5,419 bases of DNA from Candidatus Saccharimonadota bacterium (lineage in GTDB: Bacteria; Patescibacteriota; Saccharimonadia; Saccharimonadales; Saccharimonadaceae). Each line of letters begins with the position of its first letter. Within the stretch, counting starts at the first letter, position 1. The position numbers and the translations under genes were made by a program. The notes under the pieces were generated by a model. It was not told the origin of the DNA and searched no databases. It saw only the letters and a program-made list of their open reading frames with translations. The stretch spans positions 1 through 5,419 of the forward strand of contig JACQGD010000028.1 of the NCBI GenBank assembly GCA_016199685.1. Direction: 5' to 3'. Of the stretch, positions 4,641 through 5,419 are shown one piece after another.

Positions 4641-5054
4641 ATGTTGTTACCTAAGAAAACGAAGTATCGAAAGGTTCGCAAAGGCAAAAACGGCGGCATC
4701 GCAAGTCGCGGTCACTACGTCGCTTTTGGTGATTACGGTCTCCAAAGCCAATCAAACGAACGTATTACAAGTCGCCAAATCGAGTCAGCTCGACAGGCAA
4801 TGACTCGTCATATCAAACGTGGTGGTAAAATCTGGATCCGTATTTTCCCACACACACCTGTGACGCGTAAGCCACAGGATGTAAAGATGGGTAGCGGTAA
4901 AGGAAATCCTGAATTCTTCGTTGCAAAGGTGAAAGCCGGAACGGTGCTTTTCGAGATGAAGGGCGTCGACGAAGAAGTTGCACGTGAGGCTATGCGCCTC
5001 GCTGCACACAAGCTGCCAGTTAAGACTAAATTCATTAAGCGAGAGGAAGCATAA
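4641..5054 (+). CDS. rplP: 50S ribosomal protein L16 (uL16)
   Basis: L16 binds late to the large subunit between the central protuberance and the A-site tRNA. The 137-aa product is of normal length and shows MLLPKKTKYRKVRKGKNGG at the start, ITSRQIESARQAMTRHIKRG at 42-61, IRIFPHTPVTRKP at 66-78, VKMGSGKGNPE at 81-91 and the closing EEVAREAMRLAAHKLPVKT at 111-129. The position equal to the hydroxylated Arg81 of E. coli appears to be Lys82 here. GGAG lies 9 bases before the ATG, inside the end of rpsC. Gap to rpsC is 5 bases, the largest between any two genes of this operon. It ends REEA, whose codons supply the AGAGGA site used by rpmC. Confidence 0.99.
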   Translation: MLLPKKTKYRKVRKGKNGGIASRGHYVAFGDYGLQSQSNERITSRQIESARQAMTRHIKRGGKIWIRIFPHTPVTRKPQDVKMGSGKGNPEFFVAKVKAGTVLFEMKGVDEEVAREAMRLAAHKLPVKTKFIKREEA

Positions 5055-5056
5055 TC

Positions 5057-5299
5057 ATGGCTGAGACAAAAACAACCAAGAAGACTGCTGCTCCTAAAAA
5101 AGCCGCTGAAGTGAAGACACTTGATCAACTTCGCGAAGAGCTTGCTACAAAGAAAGCTGACCAAATCGCCGCTAAGCGTTCACACGCTGCAGGTGAACTC
5201 GTCAATCCTCGCGTTTTGACAGTGACACGTAAAGAAATTGCACGCTTGCACGGCGCTATCCGAGCGCACGAGCTTGCGAGCCAAAAGGAGAGTAAATAA
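5057..5299 (+). CDS. rpmC: 50S ribosomal protein L29 (uL29) with N-terminal extension
   Basis: L29 is a small helical-hairpin protein next to L23 at the tunnel exit. The 80-aa product has the two helices at about 19-45 (LDQLREELATKKADQIAAKR) and 53-76 (VLTVTRKEIARLHGAIRAHE), joined by the family turn AAGELVNPR at 44-52. Ahead of the core is an extension of about 18 residues rich in Lys, Ala and Thr (MAETKTTKKTAAPKKAAE); E. coli L29, 63 aa, begins directly with the core. No later ATG exists that would give a core-only protein, and AGAGGA sits 9 bases before the chosen ATG. Identity is less strongly marked than for its neighbours, but operon position between L16 and S17 settles it. Confidence 0.95.
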   Translation: MAETKTTKKTAAPKKAAEVKTLDQLREELATKKADQIAAKRSHAAGELVNPRVLTVTRKEIARLHGAIRAHELASQKESK

Positions 5300-5300
5300 T

Positions 5301-5419
5301 ATGGCCAAGACAATGACTGGTATCGTGACATCGGATGTTCGCGATAAGACAATTACCGTCACTGTTACTAGTCGTGAGACTCATCCTATTTACAAGAAGC
5401 AGTACACTGTGACTCGTAA
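5301..5419 (+). CDS. rpsQ: 30S ribosomal protein S17 (uS17), N-terminal part (cut by right edge)
   Basis: Reading from the ATG at 5301 gives 39 complete codons and two extra bases. The last three bases of the window spell TAA but are out of frame, so the gene is cut, not finished. The visible part reads MAKTMTGIVTSDVRDKTITV and continues to THPIYKKQYTVTR, matching the S17 start: the G-x-V-x-S-D strand, the DKT motif and HP-x-Y before a basic strand. S17 is an OB-fold protein that binds 16S rRNA early in 30S assembly. AAGGAG lies 10 bases before the ATG at the end of rpmC, with one base between the genes. About half of the usual length is present. Confidence 0.95.
   Translation, partial: MAKTMTGIVTSDVRDKTITVTVTSRETHPIYKKQYTVTR

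Larger units (their letters stand above)
831..5419 (+). other. S10-type ribosomal protein transcription unit starting at rplC
   Basis: Ten ribosomal protein genes in the conserved bacterial order follow one promoter, with gene gaps of -1 to 5 bases and no internal terminator seen. Two junctions overlap as TAATG (rplC-rplD and rplW-rplB). The order from rplC to rpsQ is that of the E. coli S10 operon except that rpsJ is not in front of rplC. The unit continues beyond the right edge. Confidence 0.9.

Noticed and set aside
5411..5419. TAA at the right end as the stop codon of rpsQ
   Set aside because: The frame from ATG 5301 reads CGT followed by AA, so the TAA is out of frame and the gene is simply cut by the window.
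935..5419. Alternative genetic code as in Gracilibacteria
   Set aside because: No in-frame TGA occurs in the ribosomal genes, and the minus-strand gene ends at a TGA. TAA and TAG are used as stops in the normal way.
1..5419. Mobile elements, CRISPR arrays, tRNA or rRNA genes
   Set aside because: No long repeats, transposase frames, spaced direct repeats or cloverleaf folds were seen on either strand.

Overview
The window is the start of a bacterial S10/spc-type ribosomal protein operon on the + strand, plus two unrelated minus-strand genes to its left. Ten consecutive ribosomal protein genes run rplC-rplD-rplW-rplB-rpsS-rplV-rpsC-rplP-rpmC-rpsQ. They overlap by 1 base or are separated by at most 5, and rpsQ is cut by the right edge. 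Small compact ribosomal proteins (S3 of 210 aa without a long tail), a unit that opens with rplC instead of rpsJ, and the wording of L3, L2 and L29 suggest a Candidate Phyla Radiation bacterium, most likely Saccharibacteria (TM7). That placement is my recollection of family sequences, not a search. Stops are TAA, TAG and TGA, so nothing suggests the UGA-Gly code of Gracilibacteria.

Left part (1-646, minus strand): the first 44 codons of a membrane-anchored protein of unknown function leave the window at base 1. To its right lie a TATAAT box only 7 bases before its ATG, an intrinsic terminator, and a strong GC-rich hairpin. Then comes a complete 136-aa protein of unknown family with a strong Shine-Dalgarno (SD) site.

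Middle (647-934): a divergent promoter region. The minus-strand gene has a near-consensus promoter (TTGATA-17-TATAAT) and a 5' UTR that begins with a 9-bp-stem hairpin. The ribosomal operon has TTGACT-17-TATATT with an extended -10 TG. Its leader of about 100 nt holds a perfect 14-bp palindrome near +1, a two-storey hairpin, and a possible 17-codon leader ORF whose TGA overlaps the rplC ATG.

Right part (935-5419): the ribosomal operon. The products are large-subunit proteins L3, L4, L23, L2, L22, L16 and L29 and small-subunit proteins S19, S3 and S17. They cover the peptidyl-transferase surroundings (L2, L3, L16), the exit tunnel (L4, L22, L23, L29) and the 30S subunit (S3, S17, S19). The coding part is ordinary. 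The interest lies in the structured non-coding RNA of bases 133-934 and in the uncharacterised minus-strand gene.
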